Under the pieces are notes generated by a model. The model worked only from the letters and a program-made list of their open reading frames with translations. It searched no databases and was not told where the DNA came from. From Megamonas sp. UBA1799 (GTDB lineage: Bacteria; Bacillota; Negativicutes; Selenomonadales; Selenomonadaceae): a DNA stretch of 64,000 nucleotides. A program made the position numbers and the translations under genes. The DNA lies in assembly GCA_002319815.1 (NCBI GenBank), contig DCFR01000008.1, forward strand, positions 62,642 through 126,641, in the 5' to 3' direction. Positions 34,489 through 43,226 of the stretch are shown in pieces; positions within the stretch are counted from its first letter, which is position 1; every line of letters begins with the position of its first letter.

Positions 34489-36075
34489 TTAATAATGCAT
34501 TAAACGGTCATTTTTGGGACGATGAGCTTCATCATAAGGAGAATTTTTCCCTTGATTATATTTTACCAGCAGTTCACCATAGAGATTTTTCCAGTTTTTT
34601 TCCGTTGCTCGGGCGTTTTGCCGCAAGCGTTCGGCGAAAAGTTCGGGAGAAATACCCTGGCTGGCGGCCAACAGCGCTTGGGCGGAGGTTTCTGCCGCCA
34701 TAGCCGCCCGCAAGCCGTCGCGGCCGATTGCCGACGGCCGGCTCTGCATCAATTCGGCGGTTTGCAGATAGGTCCACCAAGCTTTTGCCGGATCATATTG
34801 TCGGCGATCCACCTGTTCATAGCCTTCGGGAAGCGGGGCTGCTGTGAAAGGTACAAAGGGACTTTCCCGGGGTGTTCCCAAGGAGAGCCAGACAATCGGT
34901 GCAGGCAAGGCGGCGCTGTTCTGCGCAATCCAGGTATAACCGGTGATCCGGCAGGCAATGGCCCTTTGCCAGGTTCCGTCGCCGTAACGATAAGGCGAGC
35001 CATAGAGGCCGGCCCCCGGTCCTTTAGTCATATCAAAGGCGGTGCCTTCATATACATCCCGATGCATTTTTATCAAATCCGTCAGCTTTAGCGGGACATC
35101 CGGGCGCACGGCGAAAGGATAAGCACGGGAGTAGGCATCCTTTACCACGGACGGCAGATGAAGCGAAGGGGCGGCGAGACTCAGCGCGCGCCAGACGCGT
35201 CGCAATGAAAAATAAGGGTGGAAATCTTCCGCGCCGCCAATAGAGCGCTGCCAATCGGTTTTTCCTGTGGTCGGATCTTGTACGGTCCAGCCCAAGGCGG
35301 CCAATCTTTCCGGAAGCTCGGGATTAAAAATCAGGTCAGGCTGGTCATTGGTAATGTCTCGGATGCGGAATTGATTGGCCGCCACAAAAAATTCGCCGTC
35401 CGGCACTCGCTGGGCAATCCAAAGCGCCCGTCCGGCAGGCGCCGGCTGCATCTCCAAAACCCAGCCTTCCTGTCGATCCGCTACCAGCAGGGTCTCTCCG
35501 GTGCCGTAAAGACCATATTCGTCGATGAGCGATCCCATCAGCTGTATGGCCTCCCGGGCCGTGCGGCAGCGCTCTAAAGCAATCCGGCCTAATTCGGCAG
35601 AATAGAAAAGGCCGGTTCCTGGGGCTGCCGGCATGCTCTCAAAGCGGGAATGGTTCGTGCATTCGCCGAGCATCAGGCCGTATTCATTCATTACGCCGTA
35701 ATCGCTGTCAATGTAAGCGTATGTGTGCGATGCTTCCGGAATCCATCCCAGCGGCAGCGTTGGTTTTTCATTACGTATATCATAGCCGGGAGCCCGCTCT
35801 GGGGCAACCAGTCTGGGCGTCATATAGCAGTTGTGGGACGGAAGTTCGTCTTCGGCAATCGCGGAAGGATAGACAGGACGAACGCTGCCGGCCGGATGGT
35901 CCTTAGCTGGCACGTAAACAATACTGGGATCGCAGAGTCCGGCATCGTTGGAATGCGTTACATACATACTGTGGTCCGCAGAAGCTCCGGGCGTAACCAG
36001 CATGGTTGTGCAGGCTGCTGCGGAAGGAAGGCCCAGCGCCAGACAGAGGCCCAGAGAAAGCAATTGCTTTTTCAT
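34489..36075 (-). CDS. Secreted C69 family dipeptidase
   Basis: This 528-residue protein is a peptidase C69 (PepD-like) Ntn hydrolase. A signal peptide (MKKQLLSLGLCLALGLPSAAA) ends directly before CTTMLVTPGASADHSMYVTHSNDAG. The Cys that follows would be the N-terminal catalytic nucleophile after cleavage. Other family parts are YGVMNEYGLMLGECTN and YGTGETLLVADRQEGWVLE. It probably trims dipeptides in the periplasm. The ATG at 36075 with GAGG upstream is preferred over a GTG at 36084. It lies 15 bases after an EamA gene and is co-transcribed with it. Confidence 0.88.
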   Translation of the reverse strand: MKKQLLSLGLCLALGLPSAAACTTMLVTPGASADHSMYVTHSNDAGLCDPSIVYVPAKDHPAGSVRPVYPSAIAEDELPSHNCYMTPRLVAPERAPGYDIRNEKPTLPLGWIPEASHTYAYIDSDYGVMNEYGLMLGECTNHSRFESMPAAPGTGLFYSAELGRIALERCRTAREAIQLMGSLIDEYGLYGTGETLLVADRQEGWVLEMQPAPAGRALWIAQRVPDGEFFVAANQFRIRDITNDQPDLIFNPELPERLAALGWTVQDPTTGKTDWQRSIGGAEDFHPYFSLRRVWRALSLAAPSLHLPSVVKDAYSRAYPFAVRPDVPLKLTDLIKMHRDVYEGTAFDMTKGPGAGLYGSPYRYGDGTWQRAIACRITGYTWIAQNSAALPAPIVWLSLGTPRESPFVPFTAAPLPEGYEQVDRRQYDPAKAWWTYLQTAELMQSRPSAIGRDGLRAAMAAETSAQALLAASQGISPELFAERLRQNARATEKNWKNLYGELLVKYNQGKNSPYDEAHRPKNDRLMHY

Positions 36076-36090
36076 GTTTCGCACCTCGCT

Positions 36091-36519
36091 TTAAAAAATA
36101 GCCAGCATAAGTCCGCCGGCGGCAATCAAAAAGATGGCCAGCGCATGGATGCCGCTGACGCGCTCTCCAAAAAAAATAATGGCCAGCAGTACGGAAAAAA
36201 CCACGCTGAGTTTGTCAATCGGCGCTACTTGTGATACCTGGCCGGTTTTGAGGGCCAGAAAATAGAAAAGCCAGGAAGTGGCGCCGGCGATGCCGCTGAG
36301 GGCGATGAACAGCAAAGCGCGGCGATCGGTTACAATTTCCGGCAGCCGGCCCAGATTTCCCTGGGCGGCGACAACGCCGACAAGAAAAATGGCCATGATA
36401 ATGGAACGAACAGCGGTAGCGGCGTTGCTGTCCATGCCGCTGAGCCCGAGTTTACCAAAGATCGAGACCAGGGCGGCGCTCAAGGCGGAAAGCAATGCAT
36501 AAAATAACCAGGATTCCAT
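36091..36519 (-). CDS. Single-domain EamA/DMT transporter
   Basis: This 142-residue protein is a lone EamA repeat with five hydrophobic segments (LFYALLSALSAALVSIFGKLG, then TAVRSIIMAIFLVGVVAA, ATSWLFYFLALKTG and LSVVFSVLLAIIFFGERVS). Half-size members of the family work as dimers. The frame is open to 36555, but the ATG at 36519 with GGAG upstream is preferred. Pairing with a secreted dipeptidase suggests transport of an amino acid or peptide product, which is only a guess. Confidence 0.82.
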   Translation of the reverse strand: MESWLFYALLSALSAALVSIFGKLGLSGMDSNAATAVRSIIMAIFLVGVVAAQGNLGRLPEIVTDRRALLFIALSGIAGATSWLFYFLALKTGQVSQVAPIDKLSVVFSVLLAIIFFGERVSGIHALAIFLIAAGGLMLAIF

Positions 36520-36628
36520 GATGGAATCAGCTCCTTTATTATAGAATAGCAGCAAGTTTGTCTAAATTTATTATAGCGTGCCGGAGGACGGCAGAACAAG
36601 CCGGTGAAAAAATAAAATCAATTTTTTG

Positions 36629-37534
36629 TTATATTCGGGCCAGACCGCTGGCTGCCAGTGGGGTGAGGATAACAGGCGATTCCCGTCGGATGAATTCCGC
36701 AAAGCGGCGGGCGGCCAGCGGCAGCGTTTCCCAGTTGCGCCATACCAGCGCCAGCGTGCGTTCCAAGGGTTCCTGCACCGGACGAAGTATGAGGTCCTGC
36801 TCAAAGCCGGATAGTACCAGCCGGTAGAGAATTGATACGCCGAGGCCCTGACGTACCATGGCGAGAATGGTGTAGTCGTCATATACGGTGTATTCGATAC
36901 GCGGCTTTAAGCCACGGCGGGCAAAAGCGTCCATAGGGACGCTGCGTTCGCCTTCATCCAGCAGAATGAAAGGCTCGGCCGCCAATTGCTGCAACGTGAC
37001 AGCCGCCATCTGGGCAAGCGGATGTCCGAGCGGCAGCACTGCCATCATCTGATCCCGGCAGAGTGGACGCACGGTCAGGCCGGTTACGGTTTGCGCATTG
37101 GCGAAGCCAAAATCAATGCTGCCTTCCAGCACCCACTGCCGAATGCTGGTATATTCTCCCTGCTGCAGAACAAAACGGACGCCGGGATACTGCTGCTTGA
37201 AACTTTGCATCAACGGCGGCAGCAGATTGCGGCTCACACTGGTAAAGGTGCCAATGCGGATTTCACTGTTTTCCAGTCCCTGCAGTTCCCGCTGTTTCTG
37301 GCTGAGCGCCTTTTCCGCGCTGCATATGCCTCGGATATAGGGGAGAAAGGTTTCGCCGTCGGCCGTCAAAGTGAGACCGTTTTTGCTGCGGTTGAGCAGC
37401 GTCGTGGCTAGTTCTTCTTCAACAGAGCGAACCGACTGGCTCACCGCGCTTTGTGAATATCCCATAGCTTCGGCAGCCCGGGTGAAACTGCCGCTTTCGA
37501 CGACCTGGCAAAAAATATCATAACGAGAGAACAT
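36629..37534 (-). CDS. LysR family regulator, divergent from azlCD
   Basis: This 301-residue LysR protein has the winged helix at 3-62 (FCQVVESGSFTRAAEAMGYSQSAVSQSVRSVEEELATTLLNRS) and a two-lobe effector domain from about 90. The ATG at 37534 is taken as the start, in place of a GTG at 37546. Divergence from azlC makes the branched-chain amino acid exporter its likely target. The region between holds TATAAATATTCG-type AT dyads that could be the LysR box. Confidence 0.9.
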   Translation of the reverse strand: MFSRYDIFCQVVESGSFTRAAEAMGYSQSAVSQSVRSVEEELATTLLNRSKNGLTLTADGETFLPYIRGICSAEKALSQKQRELQGLENSEIRIGTFTSVSRNLLPPLMQSFKQQYPGVRFVLQQGEYTSIRQWVLEGSIDFGFANAQTVTGLTVRPLCRDQMMAVLPLGHPLAQMAAVTLQQLAAEPFILLDEGERSVPMDAFARRGLKPRIEYTVYDDYTILAMVRQGLGVSILYRLVLSGFEQDLILRPVQEPLERTLALVWRNWETLPLAARRFAEFIRRESPVILTPLAASGLARI

Positions 37535-37649
37535 AGAATACACCACCCATCAGATTTTCTTATATTTTTATTATAAATATTCGTTTTACAAATAACAAGC
37601 TTGCCGGTAAAATAAAAGATTACAAGACAAAAAAGGAGAGACAACCGAT

Positions 37650-38429
37650 ATGGCGGAAGAAATAGCTGCGGGTACATTGAGATCCGAGGCGGATAATAAG
37701 GGAATATTGCAATCAGACGCAGCGGTTTTGCGGTCGGGGATGCATGATGGGATGCCGATTGCGCTCGGCTATCTGGTGGTCTCATTCACATTGGGAATTA
37801 CGGCGCATACGGCCGGACTAACGCCCTTTCAAGGTTTTTTAGCCAGTTTTTTTAACAATGCTTCCGCCGGGGAATACGCCGGCTTTATGCTGATTGCCGC
37901 CGGGGCGTCTTACTGGGAAATCGCGCTGATTACTTTTATTGCTAATGCGCGGTATTTATTGATGAGCTGTGTGCTGAGTCAGAAGTTTGCGCCGGATGCG
38001 CCTTTATACCAGCGGCTGCTCATTGGCTTTGATGTCACGGATGAATTGTTTGGCATCACGATTGCCAGACCGGGACAGGTGCATCCTTATTATAATTACG
38101 GCGCGATGCTGGTGGCGTTGCCGGGCTGGTCGGTAGGTACAGCGCTGGGCATAATTGCCGGCAATGTTATGCCGCCTGCCGTTGTGAGTGCATTGAGCGT
38201 CGCTCTTTATGGAATGTTTCTCTGGGTTATCATTCCGCCGGCTCGCAGTAGCCGGATTGTGGCCGGGCTGGTCGGACTGAGCTTTGCGGCTAGTTTCGCC
38301 GCGGTGCATTTGCCGTTCATTTCGACGGTTTCCAGTGGGACGCGCACCATCGGACTGACGCTGCTTCTGGCAGGAGCGGCAGCCTGGTTATTCCCGGTGT
38401 CCGCAAAGGAGGAAAATCATGGAGCATAA
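37650..38429 (+). CDS. azlC: AzlC family branched-chain amino acid exporter, large subunit
   Basis: This 259-residue membrane protein has the AzlC features GMHDGMPIALGYLVVSFTLG, FNNASAGEYAGF, and FIANARYLLMSCVLSQKF. With AzlD it exports branched-chain amino acids and analogues. About seven to eight segments are visible. AGGAGAG precedes the ATG. Its last codons overlap azlD by 11 bases. Confidence 0.93.
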   Translation: MAEEIAAGTLRSEADNKGILQSDAAVLRSGMHDGMPIALGYLVVSFTLGITAHTAGLTPFQGFLASFFNNASAGEYAGFMLIAAGASYWEIALITFIANARYLLMSCVLSQKFAPDAPLYQRLLIGFDVTDELFGITIARPGQVHPYYNYGAMLVALPGWSVGTALGIIAGNVMPPAVVSALSVALYGMFLWVIIPPARSSRIVAGLVGLSFAASFAAVHLPFISTVSSGTRTIGLTLLLAGAAAWLFPVSAKEENHGA

Positions 38430-38727
38430 TATTTATGGATATCTGGCCGTTATGGCGGCGGTTTCCTTTGCTATCCGGGTGCTGCCGCTGACGCTGATTC
38501 GCCGCCAGATCAAGAATCGTTTTTTGCGTTCATTTTTGTTTTATGTTCCTTACGCTACTTTAGCGGTTATGACCTTTCCGGCGATTTTGGACGCGACGCA
38601 GACGCCGCTGGCTGGTGCGCTGGCTCTGGCTGCTGGTATCTGGCTGGCTTGGAATGGGGCGAGTCTCTTCATGGTGTCGGCAGCCTGTTGTGTCGTGGTA
38701 TTTCTCTCAGAATGGGCGCTTTGCTGA
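38419..38727 (+). CDS. azlD: AzlD family branched-chain amino acid exporter, small subunit
   Basis: This 102-residue protein has three to four membrane segments and the AzlD residues FAIRVLPLTLIRRQIKNRFLRSFLFYVPYATLAVMTFPAIL. It is the partner of AzlC. It overlaps azlC, with GGAGGAAAATC as ribosome-binding site. A long hairpin follows. Confidence 0.93.
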   Translation: MEHNIYGYLAVMAAVSFAIRVLPLTLIRRQIKNRFLRSFLFYVPYATLAVMTFPAILDATQTPLAGALALAAGIWLAWNGASLFMVSAACCVVVFLSEWALC

Positions 38728-38736
38728 TCGATCAAT

Positions 38737-38798
38737 ATACAAAGAGGACATCCCTTTTGCATCAGCAAACGCTGAGAAAAAGGATGTCCTCTTTGTAT
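38737..38798. terminator. Long stem between azlD and the ECF S-component gene
   Basis: Two 22-base arms (38737-38758 and 38777-38798) pair with one mismatch; the arms contain AAAGAGGACATCC. The loop contains a small CAGC/GCTG stem. It separates convergent genes and probably stops transcription from both sides, although T runs are short. Confidence 0.65.
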
Positions 38799-38828
38799 GT
38801 TGGGAAGGAAATTTTCGGCGGGCGGGAT

Positions 38829-39422
38829 TCAGGGGCGGGAGCGGTTGTCCGACAGGTCAAAATTATTTACTATTTTTGTCCGCGCCAATCCATAAAGCAG
38901 GGCGGCTAAAAGCGATGAAGGGATAGTGTTGACGGCCATAGCAACCGCACAGTTAAGAGCGGAGATCCAGGCAATGGGCTCGGGAAAGCCAAGAATATAA
39001 ACTTTAAAGGCCCAGCGGATCCAGGGTTCCGTGATGATATTGACGGCGCTGGCCAATAGTCCGGCAATGAACGCATGGGTGTACATGGATTTTTTTGTCT
39101 GCGTATAAGAAAGATGCAGCAGACGGTGCGCGATGAACCCGCAGGCGAGGCCAAAGATGAGTTTAGCGATAAATGTTGGTGGGGCTGAGGTGGTATAACC
39201 GGCCAGTAAGTCGCCGATGGTCAGCCCCACGGCGCCGGTAAGGCCGCCGTAACGGCTGCCTAGTATAAAAGCAGACAACATGATGAAAGCGGAACCAACG
39301 TAGATTTTTGCCGGCAGGCCTCCGCCCAGAGGAATTTCAATGCGAAAAAAAGAAAAACAAATCAGGGCCAGCGCCGCAAACATGGCGGCTAATGTCATTT
39401 TGAGAATCGAATGATCGCGCAT
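38829..39422 (-). CDS. ECF transporter S component, probable pyridoxine (PdxU-like)
   Basis: This 197-residue, six-segment protein has the S-component pattern: a basic N-terminus, FFRIEIPLGGGLPAKIYVG, GSRYGGLTGAVGLTIGDLLAGY and PPTFIAKLIFGLACGFIAHRLL. S components bind one vitamin and dock to a shared EcfAAT module. The vitamin is not evident from sequence alone. An inverted repeat identical in its arms to the one in the MocR/PdxR promoter lies upstream (39505-39520), suggesting pyridoxine or another B6 vitamer. GAAGG precedes the ATG. No EcfA or EcfT genes are near. Confidence 0.82.
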   Translation of the reverse strand: MRDHSILKMTLAAMFAALALICFSFFRIEIPLGGGLPAKIYVGSAFIMLSAFILGSRYGGLTGAVGLTIGDLLAGYTTSAPPTFIAKLIFGLACGFIAHRLLHLSYTQTKKSMYTHAFIAGLLASAVNIITEPWIRWAFKVYILGFPEPIAWISALNCAVAMAVNTIPSSLLAALLYGLARTKIVNNFDLSDNRSRP

Positions 39423-39452
39423 AGAATACCTTCTTTTTTATGTAATGAAGGT

Positions 39453-39523
39453 AGTATACCGCAGGCGGTTTTTAAATAAAAGGCCATGCGGGCAAAAAAA
39501 CGTAATTGTATTAATACAATTAC
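39453..39523 (-). promoter_or_regulatory. ECF S-component promoter with MocR-like operator
   Basis: A 22-base perfect palindrome at 39502-39523 has the core ATTGTAT-ta-ATACAAT (39505-39520). A minus-strand -10 TATACT is at 39458-39453 with no good -35. The operator centre is about 66 bases upstream of the start point, suiting activation. The palindrome is also followed by seven T on the minus strand, so it might instead end the LysR transcript. Confidence 0.6.
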
Positions 39524-39557
39524 AGCGCGCGGCAAAATAGAGGATTGTAAGGTCACT

Positions 39558-40475
39558 TCATTTTTCGGCAGAAAAAATGTTTGGAACGCTTTGTGGATTG
39601 GTCGTTTTGCTTTTTGTTTGTAACATTTGGATGAAATGTGCCGCTGCCGTAGAAAAAGGCAAATGGCGCGGGTAAATGATAGCGCCGGTTGTCGTCAGAG
39701 CGCTGGGCGACGGCCGGTAAAAATGCAGGACCTGTCCGGCGGTAAAGCGTCCGGCAGATTCGGGAACAACGGCAATGCCCAGCCCGGCTTCGGCCCACCG
39801 CAGCAGTTGCAAGGTGTCGTCGCTGGTACAAAAAATCAAGGGATCAAATCCCTGCATCTGACATTGCTGGGTGATTAAGGCAATATGACGTCGGTGCAGC
39901 AGCAACGGTTTTCCGGCCAGCGCCGGGAAGCCGATTTGTCCATCCGCGGCCGCGCCGGCAATGTCACAGGCTGCGAACAGCATGGGTTCAGGCGGCAGCA
40001 GAATAAAATCAAAATCCTGCATATTGAAGGGAGCGCGGACAAAGCCGATTTCAATGATGCCGACGCGCAGCAGTTCCATGATTTTTAAGGTGTCGCCCTG
40101 ATGCAGCTCAAAAGTGACAGCGGGGTGGCGCTGATGGAAGCGCGCAACCTGTGCCGGCAGCATGGCGCTGCTGAAAGATGCTCCGACGCCGAGGGAAAGA
40201 CAACCGCTGATTGCATGGGCCGATTCATCAATTTCCTGCGCGGTACGGTTCATCAGCTCGAGCATCTGAACCGCGCGGCGCTGTAAAATGCGGCCGCTTT
40301 CGGTGAGCTGAATGCGTTTTCGGCTGCGCACGAAAAGTCGGGCGCCCAGTTCTTTTTCCAACTGCATAAGTTGTTGGGAAAGCGGCGGCTGGGTCATATT
40401 CAATTTTTCAGCGGCCTTGACAATCAATCCCTCTTCGGCAACGGTCAGAAAATATTTCAGTTGGCGTAGTTCCAT
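39558..40475 (-). CDS. LysR family regulator, divergent from a sodium symporter
   Basis: This 305-residue LysR protein has the winged helix at 2-60 (MELRQLKYFLTVAEEGLIVKAAEKLNMTQPPLSQQLMQLEKELGARLFVRSRK). Its effector domain opens GCLSLGVGASFSSAMLP, close to the CatR/BenM/YwbI branch. AAAGGAAAG precedes the ATG. The divergent symporter gene is the likely target. The gap contains the dyad ATATTT-T-AAATAT (40533-40545), a candidate LysR site overlapping the symporter -35. Confidence 0.9.
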   Translation of the reverse strand: MELRQLKYFLTVAEEGLIVKAAEKLNMTQPPLSQQLMQLEKELGARLFVRSRKRIQLTESGRILQRRAVQMLELMNRTAQEIDESAHAISGCLSLGVGASFSSAMLPAQVARFHQRHPAVTFELHQGDTLKIMELLRVGIIEIGFVRAPFNMQDFDFILLPPEPMLFAACDIAGAAADGQIGFPALAGKPLLLHRRHIALITQQCQMQGFDPLIFCTSDDTLQLLRWAEAGLGIAVVPESAGRFTAGQVLHFYRPSPSALTTTGAIIYPRHLPFSTAAAHFIQMLQTKSKTTNPQSVPNIFSAEK

Positions 40476-40532
40476 CGATACTTTCCTTTCTGATTGTATA
40501 TTTTAAAAACATATATTATATCATGGAAACAA

Positions 40533-40565
40533 ATATTTTAAATATATTACTTAACTTGCTATAAT
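40533..40565 (+). promoter_or_regulatory. Symporter promoter and possible LysR site
   Basis: TTTAAA (40537-40542), 17 bases, TATAAT (40560-40565), with TGC before the -10. The dyad ATATTTTAAATAT (40533-40545) overlaps the -35. Confidence 0.6.
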
Positions 40566-40611
40566 TCTAAGGTAACTATGTTTTTCTGTCAATCAGGAGG
40601 GTTTATACTTT

Positions 40612-42021
40612 ATGGAAGTTTCTGTGGGGCATTCTATTTTTATGGCGCTGACCGTCCTGGCAGTCATTGGCGCCGGGATGTATGCGGCGCGTACGGTCAG
40701 ATCGGCGGAAGGGTACAGTCTCGGCGGTCGTTCCTCGGGCGTTGCTATGGTCGCCGGCGGTATTGCCGGCACTGCCGTTGGCGGCGGAGCGACGGTCGGT
40801 ACGGCGCAGATGGCTTATACGCTGGGAATGACGGCTTGGTGGTTTACGCTGGGGATGGGAGTCAGTTTTATTATTTTGGGGCTGTTTTATGCCCGCCCTT
40901 TACGGGGAACCGCGCTGGAAACGATTCCCCAGTATCTGGTGCTGCATTATGGACGTCCGGCTGGCGTGCTTTCCAGCGTAGTATCTTCTTTGGGCAGTCT
41001 GTTTAGTGCCGTTGCCAGCGCCTTGCCGGGCATTGGTATTCTGGCGGCTGTTCTGGGAATGCCCGCCTGGCAGGCAGCTGCGCTGCTGATCGTTTTAGTG
41101 ACGGCATATGTGTTTTTTGGCGGCATGCGCAGCGCCGGTATCGGCGGCATGCTGAAGATGGGGATTCTCTGGACGAGTCTCTTTGCTGCCGGCGCTTATG
41201 CTTGTTGGCGGTTGCTGCGTTTTGTACCAGATACAGCCGCTATGCCCGATTTTCCCTGGTTCAGCTTGTTTGGCGGCGGCGTCAGCGAGGCCTGGGCCAA
41301 TCTGCTGGCAGTTATTGTCGGCGTCGTATGCACGCAGACGTATATTCAGACGCTTTTTGCGGCAGCCAGTCCGAGAGTTGCCGCTGTAGGCGCTTTTGCC
41401 GCGGCATTGATTGTTATTCCGGTCGGTCTTCCCTGCATTGCGATCGGCATGTACATGCATCTGGCCGAACCGGGGCTGCCGCCTCTACTAGTGCTGCCGA
41501 CGTATTTGCTGCATTATCAGCCGGCATGGATCGGCGGGGTGGCGATGGGCGGTATTATGCTATCTGTCATTGGCTCCATTGCCGGTATATCGCTGGGCAT
41601 CAGTACGATGGTATCCAGGGATATTCTGGCCGGCCTGTTTGCTATCCGGGATAACCGGGCCTTGCTGCGCCTGAATCGTTTGGTTCTTCTTGGTATTATG
41701 CTGTTGGCCTGCGTCGTCGCGATGCTCAATCCGGATTCGCAAGTGTTGTTTTGGAATTATATGTCCATGGCATTGCGCGGCGGCGGGATCTTTTTACCGC
41801 TTACTCTGGCAGTGTTTTTGCCGCATAAGCTTGATCCGCGTTGGGCGGCTGCGTCAATGCTGCTTTCAACATTCGTTGCGGTCGGCGCTGCTTGCCTGGC
41901 TTTGCCGGTTCAGCCGCTGCTGGTCGGGCTGGCCGCGAGTTTTTTGCTTATTCTTCCCGGTTTATGGGGCAAAAAGGCAAGCGCTGTTCCGAAAGCTGTG
42001 GATGAGGATTCAGCCGAATGA
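40612..42021 (+). CDS. Sodium:solute symporter family protein
   Basis: This 469-residue protein has about 12-13 membrane segments. It shows the SSF pattern: a first segment, then GYSLGGRSSGVAMVAGGIAGTAVGGGATVGTAQMAYTLG, typical of the sodium site region, and GSIAGISLGISTMVSRDIL late in the protein. The solute is unknown. It resembles small SSF members of anaerobes rather than the proline or pantothenate branches. AGGAGGG precedes the ATG. It is divergent from a LysR gene. Confidence 0.9.
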   Translation: MEVSVGHSIFMALTVLAVIGAGMYAARTVRSAEGYSLGGRSSGVAMVAGGIAGTAVGGGATVGTAQMAYTLGMTAWWFTLGMGVSFIILGLFYARPLRGTALETIPQYLVLHYGRPAGVLSSVVSSLGSLFSAVASALPGIGILAAVLGMPAWQAAALLIVLVTAYVFFGGMRSAGIGGMLKMGILWTSLFAAGAYACWRLLRFVPDTAAMPDFPWFSLFGGGVSEAWANLLAVIVGVVCTQTYIQTLFAAASPRVAAVGAFAAALIVIPVGLPCIAIGMYMHLAEPGLPPLLVLPTYLLHYQPAWIGGVAMGGIMLSVIGSIAGISLGISTMVSRDILAGLFAIRDNRALLRLNRLVLLGIMLLACVVAMLNPDSQVLFWNYMSMALRGGGIFLPLTLAVFLPHKLDPRWAAASMLLSTFVAVGAACLALPVQPLLVGLAASFLLILPGLWGKKASAVPKAVDEDSAE

Positions 42022-42087
42022 TTGCCTCTTGTAAATTTTCATCGATGATGTATAATTAAGCCTATATTTTCAAAAGGAGGAGTTTCA

Positions 42088-43035
42088 ATGGCTGAACAAG
42101 AGAAAAATCAACGGCTGGGCACTTTATCGGCTCTGGGGGCGTGCTTTATTTGGGGCGTTTTACCGTTGTATTGGCAGCTGCTGGCAGCAGCTTCGGCCTA
42201 TGAAATTCTGGCGCAGCGCATGATCTGGTCTTTTGTGTTCATGCTGGCAGCATTAGCATTTTTGCGGCGCGGCGAGCGTTTTTTGGCTGATTGCCGCGAG
42301 CTTTGGGCCAACAAGCGGCGCGGCGGACTTTTATTGGCGGCTTCGGTGATTATCAGCTTAAACTGGTTTACCTATATCTGGGCAGTGAATCATGGGCATG
42401 TGCTGGATACAAGTATTGGTTACTATATTAATCCGCTTATGAGTGTTTTGCTCGGCGTGGTTGTATTTCATGAGCATCTCACGCCGGCGAAAAAAATCAG
42501 CATAGCGCTGGCCAGTGTCGGAATTGCGGTGATGGCCTGGCAGATGGGAAAACTTCCCTGGATTGCCGTGGTGCTGGCCGTTTCTTTTTCGGTTTATGGG
42601 GCGGTAAAAAAGAAGCTGCAGCTGGATCCTTTTTCCAGTATTACATTGGAAACTTTGCTGATGCTTCCTTTGGCAATCTGGTATCTGGTACAGCTGTCTG
42701 CTGCCGGCGGCAGTCATTTTGGCGGTTCGTCGCTGATGCTGACGTTGTGTCTGTTTGGGACGGGCGTTGTCACGGCGTCACCGCTGATTTTATTTTCGTA
42801 TGGAGCCAATTTGCTGCCGCTGAATGTGTTGGGCTTTTTTCAATATATCGGGCCGACGATGGGATTTTTGCTGGGGGTATTCTATTTCCGGGAGCCGTTC
42901 AGCGGCATGCAGCTGCTGGCGTTTGCCTTTGTTTGGGCCGCTGTGCTGCTGTTTACCCTGTCGGACCGTTTTGCGATTTTTCAGGAAAAACAGCCGTCGG
43001 ATGCAGCGGAACTGGTGAAACAGAGTCGGCAATAA
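42088..43035 (+). CDS. rarD: EamA family protein RarD
   Basis: This 315-residue, ten-segment protein matches RarD: LGACFIWGVLPLYWQLLAAASAYEILAQRMIWS at the start, ASVIISLNWFTYIWAVNHGHVLDTSIGYYINPLMSVLLG in the middle, and NVLGFFQYIGPTMGFLLGVFYFREPF near the end. The family name came from a chloramphenicol-sensitivity phenotype; the substrate is unknown. AAAAGGAGGAG precedes the ATG. A terminator follows. Confidence 0.92.
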   Translation: MAEQEKNQRLGTLSALGACFIWGVLPLYWQLLAAASAYEILAQRMIWSFVFMLAALAFLRRGERFLADCRELWANKRRGGLLLAASVIISLNWFTYIWAVNHGHVLDTSIGYYINPLMSVLLGVVVFHEHLTPAKKISIALASVGIAVMAWQMGKLPWIAVVLAVSFSVYGAVKKKLQLDPFSSITLETLLMLPLAIWYLVQLSAAGGSHFGGSSLMLTLCLFGTGVVTASPLILFSYGANLLPLNVLGFFQYIGPTMGFLLGVFYFREPFSGMQLLAFAFVWAAVLLFTLSDRFAIFQEKQPSDAAELVKQSRQ

Positions 43036-43044
43036 ATGGATTGC

Positions 43045-43078
43045 AGAGTTGTCCTTTTTATGGGCAGCTCTTTTTTTG
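43045..43078 (+). terminator. Terminator of rarD
   Basis: AGAGTTGTCC (43045-43054) pairs with GGGCAGCTCT (43062-43071) with G-U pairs, followed by a T run. Confidence 0.85.
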
Positions 43079-43160
43079 CGTTGCCGGCCTGTCAACAGCT
43101 TGTAAAAATAATAAGTTTGACGTCGGGAATGATAAAGTTGAAAAAAATGTGTCAATGCGC

Positions 43161-43189
43161 TTGATGTATGCGGCAAAAGTTGATAAAAT
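43161..43189 (+). promoter_or_regulatory. Promoter of the ispE-gntR-glmU-prs group
   Basis: TTGATG (43161-43166), 17 bases, TAAAAT (43184-43189). Confidence 0.65.
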
Positions 43190-43226
43190 TTACACGGAAG
43201 GTTTTATTTATAAAAAATCGGGATGG

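Noticed and set aside
36558..36827. Plus-strand frame opposite the LysR gene
   Set aside because: Shadow of the LysR gene and its downstream gap, with no ribosome-binding site and Arg/Ser-rich composition.
39502..39523. Palindrome considered only as the LysR terminator
   Set aside because: T7 does follow on the minus strand, but the identical arms in the MocR promoter make an operator the better explanation; both uses remain possible.
39423..39557. Vitamin riboswitch before the ECF S component
   Set aside because: The leader is short and none of the conserved cores of TPP, FMN or THF riboswitches is present.
42747..43226. Long N-terminal extension of the ispE frame
   Set aside because: The first 160 codons overlap rarD in another frame and the rarD terminator; IspE family length begins near 43227-43239.
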